A DNA stretch of 64,000 nt from Pohlia nutans (GCA_022496805.1 CM040093.1:11560713-11624712), one strand, 5' to 3'. Shown: positions 33,975-45,550, counted from the stretch's first letter. Translations and numbers: made by a program. Notes: a model not told the origin generated them from the sequence alone.

Positions 33975-34330
33975 CGGGGAGGTCACATACTATATACATT
34001 TGTAAACCACGTGCGGTTGGGGGTTAATTAAAGGTGGGCTATTTATCTAAATTTTTTAGATAACTTGCACCCTATTAGTAGATAACTTGCACCCTATTAG
34101 TAGATAAAATGGTACTTTGAGGTATTTTTCAAGACCCTATGGTAAATATAATTTTCACCATGAACTTATTTTATAGATTCTATTTTGTTTGTAAATTGTA
34201 CCATTTATCAAAATCTCATAATTTTGGCATAGATTGACATTAATCCATAACAAAACAACAACAATACATGAACGAAACTTTCAAATAATAACAACTGTGT
34301 TCAATGCCTAAAGTGTTGCAATTAGGTGTG
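33975..34330. mobile_element. hAT-like element, one end only
   Basis: It begins CACGGGGAGGTCACATAC and matches, in inverse orientation, the right part of the 797-bp element at 46167-46963 (about 46640-46963). It includes GGGTTAATTA and CATGAACG words. The other end is missing or was replaced. Confidence 0.6.
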
Positions 34331-34499
34331 GTTGCCTTCAAAAACATGAACATAAACTAGAACAAAGGAAAAAGTTAAATAGTTCTCACATACAAGTAAT
34401 GTGTTCAAAAACAAAAACAAATGAACCAACAACATGAGTCAAATACCCAACAATATTATCTACAAGAGGCAAAAGTTCAAGCACAAAAATGCCATCTCT

Positions 34500-35145
34500 C
34501 CCAATGCACTCCCCGGGTATGCAACTCCTATATTATTCACAGGGAGTATCGGCATTCAAACGCCTTAGAGGACGGCTTTTGTAAAAATTATATCAAATTA
34601 TATAAAAATAAAATAACAAAAAAGTTAGGTGAAGACCAAATTAAATAAAATGAGATGTAGAAAATGTTGGGTTACATATTTATTAAAAAAATCTCCACAA
34701 CGTATATAAAGAATTGAAACACCTATGCATAATTTTTAAAAATCCATACCAGAAGTTGCCTCTAATGAAAATTAAAAGTCATTGGCGGTGTTTTATTTTT
34801 AATAAAACAATCTTAAAATTTTATTAAAAGGCCCAAAAAGTTGGGTAGCTTGGCCTATGCTACATGTATTAAAAAAATCATATAATTAAGTTTTTAATGC
34901 TATTATTGCCTTCAAGGAAGATTCAGTTTCTGTATATTATTACATTTTTGAATTCTTTATTAGGAGGGCTACAAGAGTTTCTTACATTAAAACAAATTAC
35001 ATCACTTTTTGGATTCTTTATTAGGAGGGCTACAAGAGTTTCTTACATTAAAACAAATTACATCACTTGAGATTGGACTAAAATGAAATATAAGTGATTA
35101 TAATCAGGGCCATCTAATATGGGAGTTGCATACCCAGGATGCATT
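34500..35145. mobile_element. Element with inverted ends GGGTATGCAACTCC
   Basis: The left end (34503 onward, ACTCCCCGGGTATGCAACTCC-like) and right end (35117-35145, GGGAGTTGCATACCCAGGATG-like) are inverted repeats of about 30 bases with differences. The interior is non-coding and contains a 61-bp tandem duplication at 34952-35073 (TTATTAGGAGGGCTACAAG). The superfamily is not determined. Confidence 0.5.
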
Positions 35146-35585
35146 CATTGCCATTCTACCTTTTCTCTAAACATGAATTTTAAAGTCCCTTTAATTACAC
35201 AGAATTGAACATAGAGGATTGCATGCACAAAAAACTTAAAGTCTAGACAACAACGTTTATTTAAACCAAAAAGATGGAAACAACTTAGATGCCGATTGTG
35301 CAACCCAACATGGGAGCACACCTCACAATTGCAGCAACTTCAAAATCGCAGCAGACCTTAGTATTTCACAAACACCTAGGGCCAGAACTAGATGCAAATA
35401 AAATTGAATGGTACTTGGTTGCAAAGAAATAATCCATGTTGTAAATAAACCCACAAACCATGTTGCAAAGAACAAATCATGCACTATCGTGAACCTCTCA
35501 GTGACCACTCCAAGCCTGCGCAGAAGACCAAATCATCATTGAGTCAATGCTTCTACTATCTTGGTGACTGAACCTTCGTCATATG

Positions 35586-35838
35586 CTCGGGGGGTTTACT
35601 CTTAGTATATTTTGCGTATCATGTGTGAAAAAGGGTATTTAAAAGTACCCTTAAAAATAAAAGTAATTTTTACTATAATTAGTAATATTTCAAGAATATT
35701 CTCATAATTATTCTTGTAATCAATTTTTAGCATCCTATATTAATGTAATTTATTTATAAAAATTACCTTCCTAGATTTATTTGGACCCTATATTTTTTTG
35801 CACGCCATTTGTAATTTTTTGGAAGTAAACCCCCCGAG
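35586..35838. mobile_element. hAT-like MITE with 8-bp target duplication (253 bp)
   Basis: The ends CTCGGGGGGTTTACT and AGTAAACCCCCCGAG are perfect inverted repeats. The 8-base duplication GTCATATG lies at 35578-35585 and 35839-35846. The interior matches, inverted, the MITE at 53399-53653. An 8-bp duplication fits hAT. Confidence 0.88.
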
Positions 35839-36592
35839 GTCATATGATATTTTTTAGAAGAGATGAACAAATGATGAAACAAAAATCCGCTTGATCGTGG
35901 CACCACTAACAAAATAACAGACAAGAAACAAACAACACTGCGTGATCTCCTTGGCGTGGACATCATTAAGTTCGCAACTCTGAAGCTCCTCCACTGAGCC
36001 CCAAACGACCACATTGACAAGATTTCAACTTGAAGTTGAGCATCCTGCAACTTTTTTTATATTTAGATTGATTGAATTCTAGATTCTTTCATGTGCACTG
36101 TACAACTCGTGATGGGAAAATATCAATCTACTAACTGATGCTTTAAACAGAAAATCTCGTGTACTATACTGAGAGTACATAGTTTTGGATTAGCATTACA
36201 TTTTAGATGCTTACGGCAGACTCGCCATGGGCATCATGGCTAGATCATGATTGTGGTTCTAATTTCTGAATTCAAGCAATCCAATGCTTCTCGGCTAATT
36301 TACCAAAAAGATGGAAACACAACGAAATCCAGTGTATCTATAGTAGCCATTGCTCAGCACTATTGTGTAGTGCCCCTATTTCAAAACAAAAACGAGATTT
36401 TTTGAAATATAATTTGCCATGATCTTAAGAAATAAGTTTGTTCAATAAGTGATCCTTTTACAAGTGCATGACTATAATCTAAAATTGCATCCTTTGCACA
36501 TGGGTTAAAATCACTGCATTGAACTCCCTCTGTCCTAAACCCTAATGAGGAAGAGAAAGTGTGGTGAGAGTGAATTTACAAGCAAAGCATTG

Positions 36593-36774
36593 TCAGGGGT
36601 TCAATAGATCTTGATTACCCTCGTCCATGGAGACGATGCTTTTGAAGGTGGCATTGACGAGCCTCAAGCCTGGAGGTTGTGTTGGCTGTGCAGAAAACGA
36701 GACCATGGCATATTTTGTTGCTGTGATCCAGACTTGCCCGGGAGAAGAGTCGTCGCGAAACCAAGAGACAATCC
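36593..36774 (-). pseudogene. C-terminal part of an open frame split by the copia element
   Basis: Read on the minus strand, the frame enters at the insertion site and runs VSWFRDDSSPGQVWITATKY to a stop at 36593. If the copia element and one 5-base target copy are removed, this frame joins without interruption to 42573-42451 and gives 99 codons with no stop. The upstream limit is a TGA, so an exon with an acceptor (TTCAG near 42560) is possible. I do not recognise the protein; it may be a broken gene or a chance frame. Confidence 0.4.
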
Positions 36775-37092
36775 TATTGAAAGTTAGATTAGAATGCCAA
36801 AGCCTCACACAAACACTTGGAATGCATAGGAAAGAGATGATCTTTACTCATGGGCTGCCCCTCTTAAGTAGCACACCCAAGGGAGTCCCCTTGGCAAACC
36901 ATATGGGACATCAGCCCATACTCCACTCCTAGTACACTAGGATCAGCCCATATCACTTGGGAGACCCAATTCTCATTACTTCTAACTAGTATCACTTCTC
37001 TAGTTGCAAGTCTAGCTCATTCGCATCATCTACTCTAGCTAATGCGCATGGCTAAGAGCAACTTCAGCCCACGCAATCATCCTACTTCAACA
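36775..37092 (-). repeat. 3-prime LTR of copia element 1
   Basis: This 318-base repeat equals 42133-42450 as far as can be read by eye. The polyprotein stop codon lies inside it. Confidence 0.93.
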
Positions 37093-40000
37093 CTCCCACT
37101 TTGCGAATAGCCAAAGCCTTCGAGCCCAAATGCCACCACTAGTCTTTGATGTCGATCTCTCGCAAGAGCCTTTGTCAGCACGTCCGCCACCATGTGCTCC
37201 GTTGGACAGTACTTCAACTCTATCACCTTCATCTCTAACTTCTCTCGAATGAAGTGATATTGCACATCAATGTGCTTTGTACGTGAATGATGCGTTGGAT
37301 TCTTCGCCAATGACATACTCCCTTGGTTGTCACACATGATTGTTGTAGCCTCCTCTTGAGTGCATCTCACATCCGCCATTAGTTGCCTCAACCAAATGGC
37401 CTCCTTCGTACCGTGGCTCGTCGCCATGTACTCCGCCTCAACCGTTGACGTGGCCGTGGTTTGTTGGCGCTTGCTATTCCATGAAACGGCCCCCGATCCA
37501 ACTTTGAACATGTACCCCGTGGTGGATCTACGATCATTGGTATCACCCGCATAATCCGCATCACAATACCCACTCAACACAATGTTGTCACCTCCAAGAC
37601 ACAACCTCACATCACTTGTGCCTTTCAAGTACCGCATGATCCTCTTGACCGCAACCCAATGACTTGAACCCGGTCTTGCCATGTGTTGACTCACAACGCT
37701 GATTGGATACGCAAGGTCCGGCCTTGTTGCAATCATAGCATACATCAATGACCCTACAGCTTGCTTGTATGGCACATCCACCATAGATTGAGCCTCTAAT
37801 GCATACTCCTCATCGGTGAGTTTCACGAGTTTGGAATTCACATCCAATGGAGTGCCAACCGGTTTGCAATCCTCCATGCCAAAGCGTTTGAGCACATCCA
37901 TAACATACTTGCTTTGATTCATTGTTATGGTGCGTGTTGCTCTATCTCGCACAAACTCAACTCCTAAACAAAAGTGCAACTCACCGAGATCACTCATCTC
38001 GTACTCGTTCTCAAGCATTGCCTTCAATGCCTTCAAAGAGCTCATACAACTTGCAAGGATGATCAAATCATCCACATATATGATCACGATGACCACATGT
38101 TGCCCCTTTTGCATGAAATACAAGCTGTGATCAGCGATGCTCCTTGTGAACCCGATATGAACAAGAAACGTGTCAATCTTTTGATACCATGCGCGTGGAG
38201 ATTGCTTCAACCCATACAATGACTTGTTCAACTTGCAAACAAGGTTCTCATTACCTCGTTGCACAAATCCTTCGGGTTGTACCATGTAGATGTCCTCGTC
38301 CAACTCGCCGTTCAAGAACGCCGTCTTCACATCCATTTGATGCATTTCCAAATCCATGGCAGCCCCGATGGCCAAAATGCATCGAATAGTGGTGAATTTC
38401 GCCACCGGTGCAAAGGTCTCATGAAAATCAACACCTTCGATTTGTGAAAAGCCCTTTGCCACCAATCTTGCCTTATAACGAACCACATCACCCGTTGCAT
38501 CTCTCTTTGCACGAAATACCCACTTACAACCGATAGCGTTGCGATTCTTGGGGAGGGGAGTCAATTCCCAAGTGCCATTGTCCATCAACGATTTGTACTC
38601 CTCTTGCATGGCTTGCTCCCACTTGTTTGCATCATCACAACTCAACGCTTCACGAATCGTCAATGGAGCATCTAAAAGTGCAACGTTTGCATGCTCCTCC
38701 TCACCTTGAGGGAGAATATGATTCTTCCACCACTCGCCAAGTGGTCTACGATTTCTCTCTGGATAACGACGATCGCTCGAGGATGCATTGTCTTCAACCG
38801 CCGTTGCTTGTGCCTTTTTCTCGCCATTCTTCGTCTTCAAAGGTGGCTCCTCAATATGTTCGTCATCACCACCATCTTCGTCATCTTCGTCTTCATCAAC
38901 AATATCAATAACGGGAGATTTGGAAGATTGGTCCACAATCGCTGGTTTATGGCCACTTCTCCTACTTGGACCATCGTCCAAATTGTCTTCAACCTTGGAA
39001 TTCTCGCAAAATGTCACATCACGAGCTCGAATGATCTTCTTGGTCTCGAGCGACATGAGCCTGTACGCCTTGGTACCTTCACAATATCCAAGAAACACAC
39101 ATTTTGTTGCCTTGGCCTCAAGTTTGGTTCTTTGAGAATCGGGTACCTTTGCAAATGCGATGCATCCAAATGTGCGCATGTGCTCCACGCGGGGTGGCCT
39201 CCCACTCCACGCTTGCTCTGGTGTCATGTTTTGAACCGCACTGGTCGGGCATCGGTTGCGTGTGTACACCGCAGTCACCACCGCTTCCGCCCAAAGGTCC
39301 AAACCCAAATTTTGTGCATGCAACATACTCCTTGCCATTTCCACAATTGTTCGATTTGCACGCTCTGCAACTCCGTTTTGTTGTGGTGTATATGGCGTTG
39401 TGGTTTGTCTAGCAATGCCTTCTTTCTTCAATAACTCTCCAAATTGGTTGGACAAGAACTCGCCGCCATTATCCGATCGAAACACCTTGATCTTGTGCTC
39501 GGATTGCTTCTCAACCAACGCCTTGAACTCTTTGAACTTCTCAAAACACTCGCTCTTTGCTTTGATCGGATACAACCATATCTTCCTCGAAAAATCATCA
39601 ATGAACGTCACAAAATACTTGCAACCCCCCATAGACGTGGTCTTCATTGGACCACACACGTCGGAATGCACAATCTCAAGAACCTTGGTTGCACGAGTTG
39701 CCCCATCAACTGGAAACGGTGAGCGTTGTTGCTTGCCTTCAATACAACCCTCACATGTGAATGAACTAGGTGCGACGTGTGATTGTGCAAGATCCATGCC
39801 ACTTACCATTCTACGCAGTGCTTTCACACTCTTGACATTCAAATGCCCGAGACGACGATGCCACAACGCCAACTTGTCTTCGTTTGAACTCGATTGCACC
39901 AACGTTGCGGATTCCGCCGCGTGCATCTTGGAAAACTTGATTTGGTACAAGCCGTTGACTTCGTGTATAATGGCCACCTCCTCACGACTTGGAGACAATA

Positions 40001-41150
40001 CAAAACACCCTTGGTCGCTAAATTCCACTCGCAAATGCTTCATCACCAAATGTCGCACCGATAAAAGATTTGCCTTCAACTTGGGAACGTGGAGGACATC
40101 ATGGATGGTAATTGTCTTCACACGACCCTTCACCTCGGTGTCTACGACGATGGATCCTTTACCCACGGCTTGAAGAACCGTATCATCACCCAAAATGACA
40201 TTCTTTGGAGATATGACGTGATATGATTGGAAACAAGTCCTAATGGGCGCCATGTGACTCGAGGCTCCCGAATCAACAATCCAATCAATCACACTACCAT
40301 TGCATGACACGTCACTTGCCATCATTGCATACTCGTCCCCGTCATCACTACAAGAAGAGACGCTAGTCATAAATGCGTACTCATCACCTGCATCGTTGAC
40401 CTTTGTATTGTTGGCACTTTCCTCTCTCTTGCGTTTGTAGCAAAATTTTGCCAAGTGGCCCTTCTTACCGCAATAGTAGCATACCTTGTCTGTAGAGCTC
40501 CCACTGGCACCGCTCTTGGATTGCTTCGCCATAAGCGCCGCGCTATCGCCACGAGTCTCGTTCTCTTTGCGCCGCGAGAGTTCATGCAACAACCGTGATG
40601 TCACATAATCAAGAGTGAGCTCGCTAATGGGCCTACTCTCCATAGCAACGATAAGATACTCGTACGACGGCGGCAAACTCTTGAGGAGCGTCATAACGAT
40701 ATCACCGTCGGTAATGTTGACGTCTGCGCCGTTGAGCTGATCCGCAAGAGCCTTGACTTTGTTGATGTGCGCCAACATGTCGTCGTTTTCTTCCATCTTG
40801 ATGGTGAAAAACTTGCGCCTCAAAAACAAGATATTGACCAAGCTCTTTGCCTCATGAATATTGCAAAGCTTGGCCCATGCCTCGGCGGGAGTCTTGCACG
40901 ACCGAATATGAGAAAGCTGGGAATCAGAAAGATTAAGAGCCAAAATCGCAAAGGCCTTTTTCTCTCGCCGAGTGTACGCAGTTCGTACCCTAGCCTCGGC
41001 GTCGGACGAAGGCGGTTCCTCACTACCCTCAACTATCTCCCACAATTCTTTTTCGGCCATGACCATTTCCATCTTGAATTTCCACAAGTGGAAGTTGACG
41101 CCATCGAACTTGTCTACAACCTTAGCACCTTCACCCTCAAATGTAGCCAT
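37077..41150 (-). CDS. Ty1/copia gag-pol polyprotein, element 1
   Basis: The frame of 1,357 residues from the ATG at 41150 carries, in order: Gag with a CCHC knuckle (CYYCGKKGHLAKFC, about 224), aspartic protease (WIVDSGASSH, Asp 293), integrase with HHCC (HRRLGHLN near 431, CEGC) and core words FIDDFSRKIW, SDNGGEF and QQNGVAERANR, reverse transcriptase (RYKARLVAKGFSQ, MDVKTAFLNGEL, YVDDL near 1025) and RNase H (YCDADYAGD, TSTVEAEYMA, THHSRTKHIDVQYH). This integrase-before-RT order defines copia. It makes the proteins that package, copy and insert the element. Compared with element 2 I find three changed residues: K for E before SLPPSY, R for G in VKALRRMVSG, and E for Q in FGLEGFGY. Confidence 0.95.
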   Translation of the reverse strand: MATFEGEGAKVVDKFDGVNFHLWKFKMEMVMAEKELWEIVEGSEEPPSSDAEARVRTAYTRREKKAFAILALNLSDSQLSHIRSCKTPAEAWAKLCNIHEAKSLVNILFLRRKFFTIKMEENDDMLAHINKVKALADQLNGADVNITDGDIVMTLLKSLPPSYEYLIVAMESRPISELTLDYVTSRLLHELSRRKENETRGDSAALMAKQSKSGASGSSTDKVCYYCGKKGHLAKFCYKRKREESANNTKVNDAGDEYAFMTSVSSCSDDGDEYAMMASDVSCNGSVIDWIVDSGASSHMAPIRTCFQSYHVISPKNVILGDDTVLQAVGKGSIVVDTEVKGRVKTITIHDVLHVPKLKANLLSVRHLVMKHLRVEFSDQGCFVLSPSREEVAIIHEVNGLYQIKFSKMHAAESATLVQSSSNEDKLALWHRRLGHLNVKSVKALRRMVSGMDLAQSHVAPSSFTCEGCIEGKQQRSPFPVDGATRATKVLEIVHSDVCGPMKTTSMGGCKYFVTFIDDFSRKIWLYPIKAKSECFEKFKEFKALVEKQSEHKIKVFRSDNGGEFLSNQFGELLKKEGIARQTTTPYTPQQNGVAERANRTIVEMARSMLHAQNLGLDLWAEAVVTAVYTRNRCPTSAVQNMTPEQAWSGRPPRVEHMRTFGCIAFAKVPDSQRTKLEAKATKCVFLGYCEGTKAYRLMSLETKKIIRARDVTFCENSKVEDNLDDGPSRRSGHKPAIVDQSSKSPVIDIVDEDEDDEDGGDDEHIEEPPLKTKNGEKKAQATAVEDNASSSDRRYPERNRRPLGEWWKNHILPQGEEEHANVALLDAPLTIREALSCDDANKWEQAMQEEYKSLMDNGTWELTPLPKNRNAIGCKWVFRAKRDATGDVVRYKARLVAKGFSQIEGVDFHETFAPVAKFTTIRCILAIGAAMDLEMHQMDVKTAFLNGELDEDIYMVQPEGFVQRGNENLVCKLNKSLYGLKQSPRAWYQKIDTFLVHIGFTRSIADHSLYFMQKGQHVVIVIIYVDDLIILASCMSSLKALKAMLENEYEMSDLGELHFCLGVEFVRDRATRTITMNQSKYVMDVLKRFGMEDCKPVGTPLDVNSKLVKLTDEEYALEAQSMVDVPYKQAVGSLMYAMIATRPDLAYPISVVSQHMARPGSSHWVAVKRIMRYLKGTSDVRLCLGGDNIVLSGYCDADYAGDTNDRRSTTGYMFKVGSGAVSWNSKRQQTTATSTVEAEYMATSHGTKEAIWLRQLMADVRCTQEEATTIMCDNQGSMSLAKNPTHHSRTKHIDVQYHFIREKLEMKVIELKYCPTEHMVADVLTKALARDRHQRLVVAFGLEGFGYSQSGSVEVG

Positions 41151-41733
41151 ATCCTTGATTGAAGGACGTACGCTCACAAAATGCAGCCCCTAGAAAGCTA
41201 AGAAAAATTGTTTTTATGATTTTTGACAATTTTGTGATTTGTGAAGCAAATTGCACACGTATGTGCTTCTAATGCCTCCAAACTAATTCCAAACACTAAA
41301 TCAGCACCTTTGTGCTACACATCAACCTCACAACACTCAATCGTGATGGTTCTTAGTGAATTTGCACAAGATCATACCACAACACCCTAACTAGGAGAAT
41401 TGCGCACTCGTTGGCTCAAATCCACTCAAATCAGCACCCTTGTGCTTCACAACACGTAATGCACCCTATGGACACCCTTGTGCCTTCCAAGGACTCTAAA
41501 TCAATGCAAATTCAGCCCCTTCAAGTCCTAATTGCATTGAAATTCATCAAATCAGCCCCGTTGTGCATTCACTAACCCAAACTCTAATTTTGAGCACTCC
41601 AAGGGCATAACTCACATTCCAAACCCTTGTGCAAGAATTGCAATACCAAAATCAGATTGTAGACTCACCCCAAGAGCCTCAAAGCATAAAAGTGCCTTGC
41701 AACAACACAAGTGCACAAATTGAGCACAAATTG

Positions 41734-41815
41734 AGCCAATAAGCTCCAATTAGCGCCAATAAGCTCCAATAAGCTCCAATAAGCTCCAATCAGCTCCAAT
41801 ATACTCCAACAAGCA
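41734..41815 (-). repeat. 10-bp minisatellite in the leader of copia element 1
   Basis: Units of the type GGAGCTTATT (coding strand) are repeated about seven times between the LTR and gag. Element 2 has eight at the same place. Confidence 0.8.
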
Positions 41816-42132
41816 CCAATAAGCTCCAAAGCTCCAATTGAGCCCTTGTAGACGTGTATAAACTCCAAAAGTGCTCCAAAGTGCTCCAAAAGCTCCAAAT
41901 CAACAAATGATAGCTCCAAAGTGCGAATTCAGCCCTCCAACACGTAGATCAAAGGTAGGAAGATTGTAATACCTCCCAATGTCGAAATCAGCCCACCAAA
42001 GCTCGAATTCAGCCCTCCAAAGTTCCAAATCAGCGCTCCAATACTCCAAAATCAGCGCTCCAACGCACGACCTCCACACAATGAGCAATCTAATCTTTGA
42101 CTCACGCAAAACACATGAGTGGGCCCATAACC

Positions 42133-42450
42133 TATTGAAAGTTAGATTAGAATGCCAAAGCCTCACACAAACACTTGGAATGCATAGGAAAGAGATGATC
42201 TTTACTCATGGGCTGCCCCTCTTAAGTAGCACACCCAAGGGAGTCCCCTTGGCAAACCATATGGGACATCAGCCCATACTCCACTCCTAGTACACTAGGA
42301 TCAGCCCATATCACTTGGGAGACCCAATTCTCATTACTTCTAACTAGTATCACTTCTCTAGTTGCAAGTCTAGCTCATTCGCATCATCTACTCTAGCTAA
42401 TGCGCATGGCTAAGAGCAACTTCAGCCCACGCAATCATCCTACTTCAACA
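42133..42450 (-). repeat. 5-prime LTR of copia element 1
   Basis: It starts (coding strand) TGTTGAAGTAGG and ends CTTTCAATA. It is followed by the primer site GGTTATGGGCCCAC (42119-42132 on the minus strand), which pairs with the anticodon region of initiator tRNA-Met. Confidence 0.93.
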
Positions 42451-42573
42451 AATCCAATGTGGTTGGGAGGAAAACAAGTTTGAATACTTATGCACGCCCC
42501 GTCCTCTTCTCCGTCGTCTCTTGTTCGCTCCAGCAACAAAATCCACCCCCAACGCAACTGAAGCGTACTCAAA
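42451..42573 (-). pseudogene. N-terminal part of the open frame split by copia element 1
   Basis: Minus-strand frame with an arginine-rich stretch (ANKRRRRRGRGVHK), ending QPHWI at the insertion site and continuing in frame at 36774-36593. It is bounded upstream by TGA at 42574-42576. Function is unknown. Confidence 0.38.
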
Positions 42574-42664
42574 TCAGGCAACAGAGTTCTCAGGATCGCC
42601 CAAAATTGAAACTCAAAATGCAAGGTCGCCCAAAACTAAAACCCAAAATGCAAGCTCCGATGGT

Positions 42665-43105
42665 AGGGTGTGTGAAACTAAGAAACAGTGTTGTGAGAAG
42701 AAGCCTGCGGCGCCACCACCCCGCTCTAATTCGTGAACTTCATTGGTCACCTAGGGTCAGATTTGTCATAAGGAGACTTTCAGTTCATCTATGGTTCATC
42801 TATAGCCAACAACTAAATTCAATGATTTTTAGTCAATTGAGATGATTTCTCATCTAATTCAAAGACTTTCAGTAGATCTCACATAAATTCTTCGTTCCTT
42901 CAAATATTACAGACCCTACTTTATTAATAAAAATAAAATACTACCTACACTTTTCACCTCCCCTATTTTAGATATAATACCGTATGGGCTCTTTCATTCA
43001 AGCTATGGTATTTCCAAAATTTGTATAAATTTTTGCTCCGATGAATTAAAAGTACCCTATATTTTTTCTCACATGGTTTAATAAAATTTCGACAGTGACC
43101 TCCCC
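42665..43105 (-). repeat. Inverse copy of the left part of the hAT-like element at 46167
   Basis: From TGACCTCCCCGGG at about 43093-43105 back to about 42665 the sequence is an inverse match to 46167-46650 with scattered changes (for example CCCTACTTTATTAATAAAAA). Only one element end is present; the other may have been lost where copia element 1 lies nearby. Confidence 0.65.
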
Positions 43106-43179
43106 GGGATAAACTCATTATAATCACAGTCTCTAGTATCACATTCCAATCTCTACAGAGAAGATTTGCTATTATGAGC

Positions 43180-43600
43180 CCCTCATGTGATTGGACACTT
43201 TCGACTTGTCAAGTTTTGAACTCATGTACAAAAGAAAAAAACATTAGACAGAGAATGCGTGAACCCTCAACTAGGCCCCCATAGGAGGAGTACAAGGGGG
43301 TCTCACAAATTTGTTTTTATGTACTACATGACTTTTTTTCCTATCTCCGTCTAGGGGAGGTGGAATGTACTTGTCCTTCATGAAATTTTAGAATAATATA
43401 ATATCGTTCTAACCACTTGGTGTCACTTGTGGTTGGATGCTCTTGTCCTTCATGAAATTTACACAAGCTGACTTCCAAAGTCTGTCAGGATGCCTACGCT
43501 CCCCAAACTCAATATTTAGCTTCGCTAGTAACATGGTAGGGGCCTTGTTGAAGGTTTAGATTTTCTCTAATGATTACATGTCCTGTGGTGGGACACGGTG
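43180..43600. repeat. Dispersed repeat shared with 30840-31250 and 53740-53800
   Basis: The part near 43150-43230 (TTTGCTATTATGAGCCCCTC, CATGTGATTGG) corresponds to the flanks of the Stowaway-like element at 53035-53728 without that insertion. The part from 43264 matches 30840-31250. Confidence 0.6.
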
Positions 43601-43739
43601 CAAATTTCCATTGTGGATAATGTTCTAAGAGTAAATACCATTTTTTTTTTGCAAGTACCTAGAACATTAACTATAACGTGGCACTTGCACCTTGTCCCAG
43701 TTTCCTTTTTTCTTCTATGCAAAAGGGTGATATTATTAA

Positions 43740-43970
43740 ACCCCTAAAGGACCGAGGATTCATGGTTTTAAAATGACAAATTCAATTGATCATATTGTAA
43801 AAAATATTACTCAAATAAGATCAAATTTTATATCACTCGAATCAGTGACGAACATTGCATGTGTTAGGCAAATAACAAACAAATTTGAACAAAAATAAGT
43901 CTACATAGGACCTACTCAAAACGGCTAAAAAAACATGAGGCCGAATTTGGGCTTCTTGGTCTTTTAGAGG
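43740..43970 (-). mobile_element. TTAA-flanked MITE family A, inverse copy
   Basis: TTAA at 43736-43739 and 43971-43974 flank ACCCCTAAAGGACC and GGTCTTTTAGAGG. The interior matches 60523-60755 on the other strand (GACAAATTCAATTGATCATA). Confidence 0.8.
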
Positions 43971-44056
43971 TTAAAGAGTTATGAGTGTAAGCACTTTATA
44001 ATTATGTGAGAGGTCAAAAAAAAATCCCTAGTGTCAACAAGGTAGTTGAAACTTAA

Positions 44057-44630
44057 CCCCTAAAGGACCGTAAGGCCCCCACGCGGCTTCTGGAACTAGA
44101 AAGTGAAGAAATTCGGGTTCTTGGGCTTGAAATTGTAGGATGAGCAACAAAGAGACCCTGGCTCTTTTTGAGAGCCGAATCTGTAGGTACTTCTTGATCG
44201 GAAATTCATCAAGTGAGCGATTTTTGGTGATTTTTTTGAGTTGCACGGTGGGTATCTAGGCATCACTTCAGACCCTCATATCTTTCTCCTCACACCTCCA
44301 AATTACTTGAATTTTTTTGCACATGTTTAAAATGATGATTTCTACTCACAGTAAAAATTTCAGAATTTTTGGAGTACTTTTGAACACTCCGATTTCAGCA
44401 TGTGTACAAAATACCCCAAACAAGTTCCATCAATCTTCTCAACGGTGGCATTTTCTCAAAAATTGTGCGATTTTGTTGATCTTTTTTTCATAAAAAAACT
44501 ATGTAAGTCCTCTTTAGTTTCAACGGTGCCGATCGTCAAAATCACCCAACACCAATGAGGAATTGAGCTTGCTACAAGAGCTAGTCAAGAAAACAAGACC
44601 TAAGTTCAACACCCCCCGGTCCTTTAGGAG
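44057..44630. mobile_element. TTAA-flanked element, family F (574 bp)
   Basis: TTAA at 44053-44056 and 44631-44634 flank CCCCTAAAGGACCG and CGGTCCTTTAGGAG. The end sequence is shared with family A but the interior is different. No gene is seen inside. Confidence 0.8.
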
Positions 44631-44634
44631 TTAA

Positions 44635-45007
44635 ACATTATGGACAACAAGGCACTTCACTAATTGGTGAAATTCAACGTGCATGATCAAGATGTCTCAA
44701 CATCGATCACGGGCGTGATTGATTGACCCTTTTGTACCAGGGTTTTTTTGGGTCATATATTGCACCCTCTGACAAATTTGGACCTATGCAACCACATCCC
44801 TTCAAATGAAGATAGTGACTTCAGTGTTAGTCAGGTACCTTACCTCAGCAATTCCTTACCTCAGTATGACCTCAGCGTGCATACGTAAGCAGCCATTCCT
44901 CACTGCAGCAACTGCAGACAACGCCGACATGATCATTTCAGTTGAGTCTTGTGCACATGGCCAGTGTTTTTCCTGTTTATTTATTTATTTATTTATCTTC
45001 TCGAAGC
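44635..45007. other. Gene-free DNA
   Basis: Short stretch with a (TTTA)n run near 44980. Nothing else is recognised. Confidence 0.5.
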
Positions 45008-45011
45008 TTAA

Positions 45012-45550
45012 CCCTTTAACGCGCCTGCGTCCATATGATGGACAACGAACAGATTGAAATCCTTCTCTTTACTACATCCTGTATAGTTTTTCATCCATCT
45101 AAATTTTCCTTGGTTCTTGTGCTAGTTGACTACCATTTGTACGGTATGGATCTTCAAAATAAGATATTGTGATTTTTTGAAAAATAACAATAGTGGTTGA
45201 TGTCAAGTTTCATTCTTAGTTCAAAAAGTGAGACCTTCAGCATGATTTTCCAAAATAAGTAGAATCAAATAATGGAAAGCATACCATCTCGTAGTGCATG
45301 TTATTTCAAATTCATTACAACAATTTTTAATTTTTTGTGTTACTTTGGGATTTTTAATTGAATTTCAAAAGAAAACCTTGAAAAATTAATTAAAAAAAAT
45401 TACTAAAAAATATGATAAATCCAACCATACAGATGTGATCTAAACATTGACATTTACAACTTTGCTTTGTACATCAACTCCATTTTTGGTATTCATCAAA
45501 CATTTTATAACGGATCTTTGAAATCAGTGATGAATCGGGACGTTAAAGGG
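45012..45550 (-). mobile_element. TTAA-flanked element, family B, copy 2
   Basis: TTAA at 45008-45011 and 45551-45554 flank CCCTTTAACGCGCC and CGGGACGTTAAAGGG. The interior is an inverse match to 11590-12043 and 45602-46134. Confidence 0.85.

Larger units (their letters stand above)
36775..42450 (-). mobile_element. Full-length Ty1/copia retrotransposon, element 1
   Basis: Two 318-base LTRs (36775-37092 and 42133-42450) appear identical and enclose one intact gag-pol frame on the minus strand. AATCC flanks both sides (36770-36774 and 42451-42455). On the coding strand it starts TGTTGAAG and ends TTTCAATA, so it ends TA instead of CA. Identical LTRs and an open polyprotein indicate a recent insertion. 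The total of 5,676 bases is 10 bases less than element 2, which is one unit of the leader minisatellite. Confidence 0.95.

Noticed and set aside
36523..36535. CTCCCTCTGTCC as a Stowaway end
   Set aside because: No inverted partner or TA duplication nearby; a short CT-rich word can arise by chance.
36593..36808. Minus-strand 71-codon frame starting inside the copia LTR
   Set aside because: The first codons belong to the LTR; only the part up to 36774 belongs to the host frame, which is listed as a split pseudogene.
38691..39434. Long frames antisense to the copia polyproteins (also 50272-51015, 39256-40173 and 49533-50450)
   Set aside because: They mirror the conserved coding strand of gag-pol and occur at the same places in both elements; there is no independent sign of coding.
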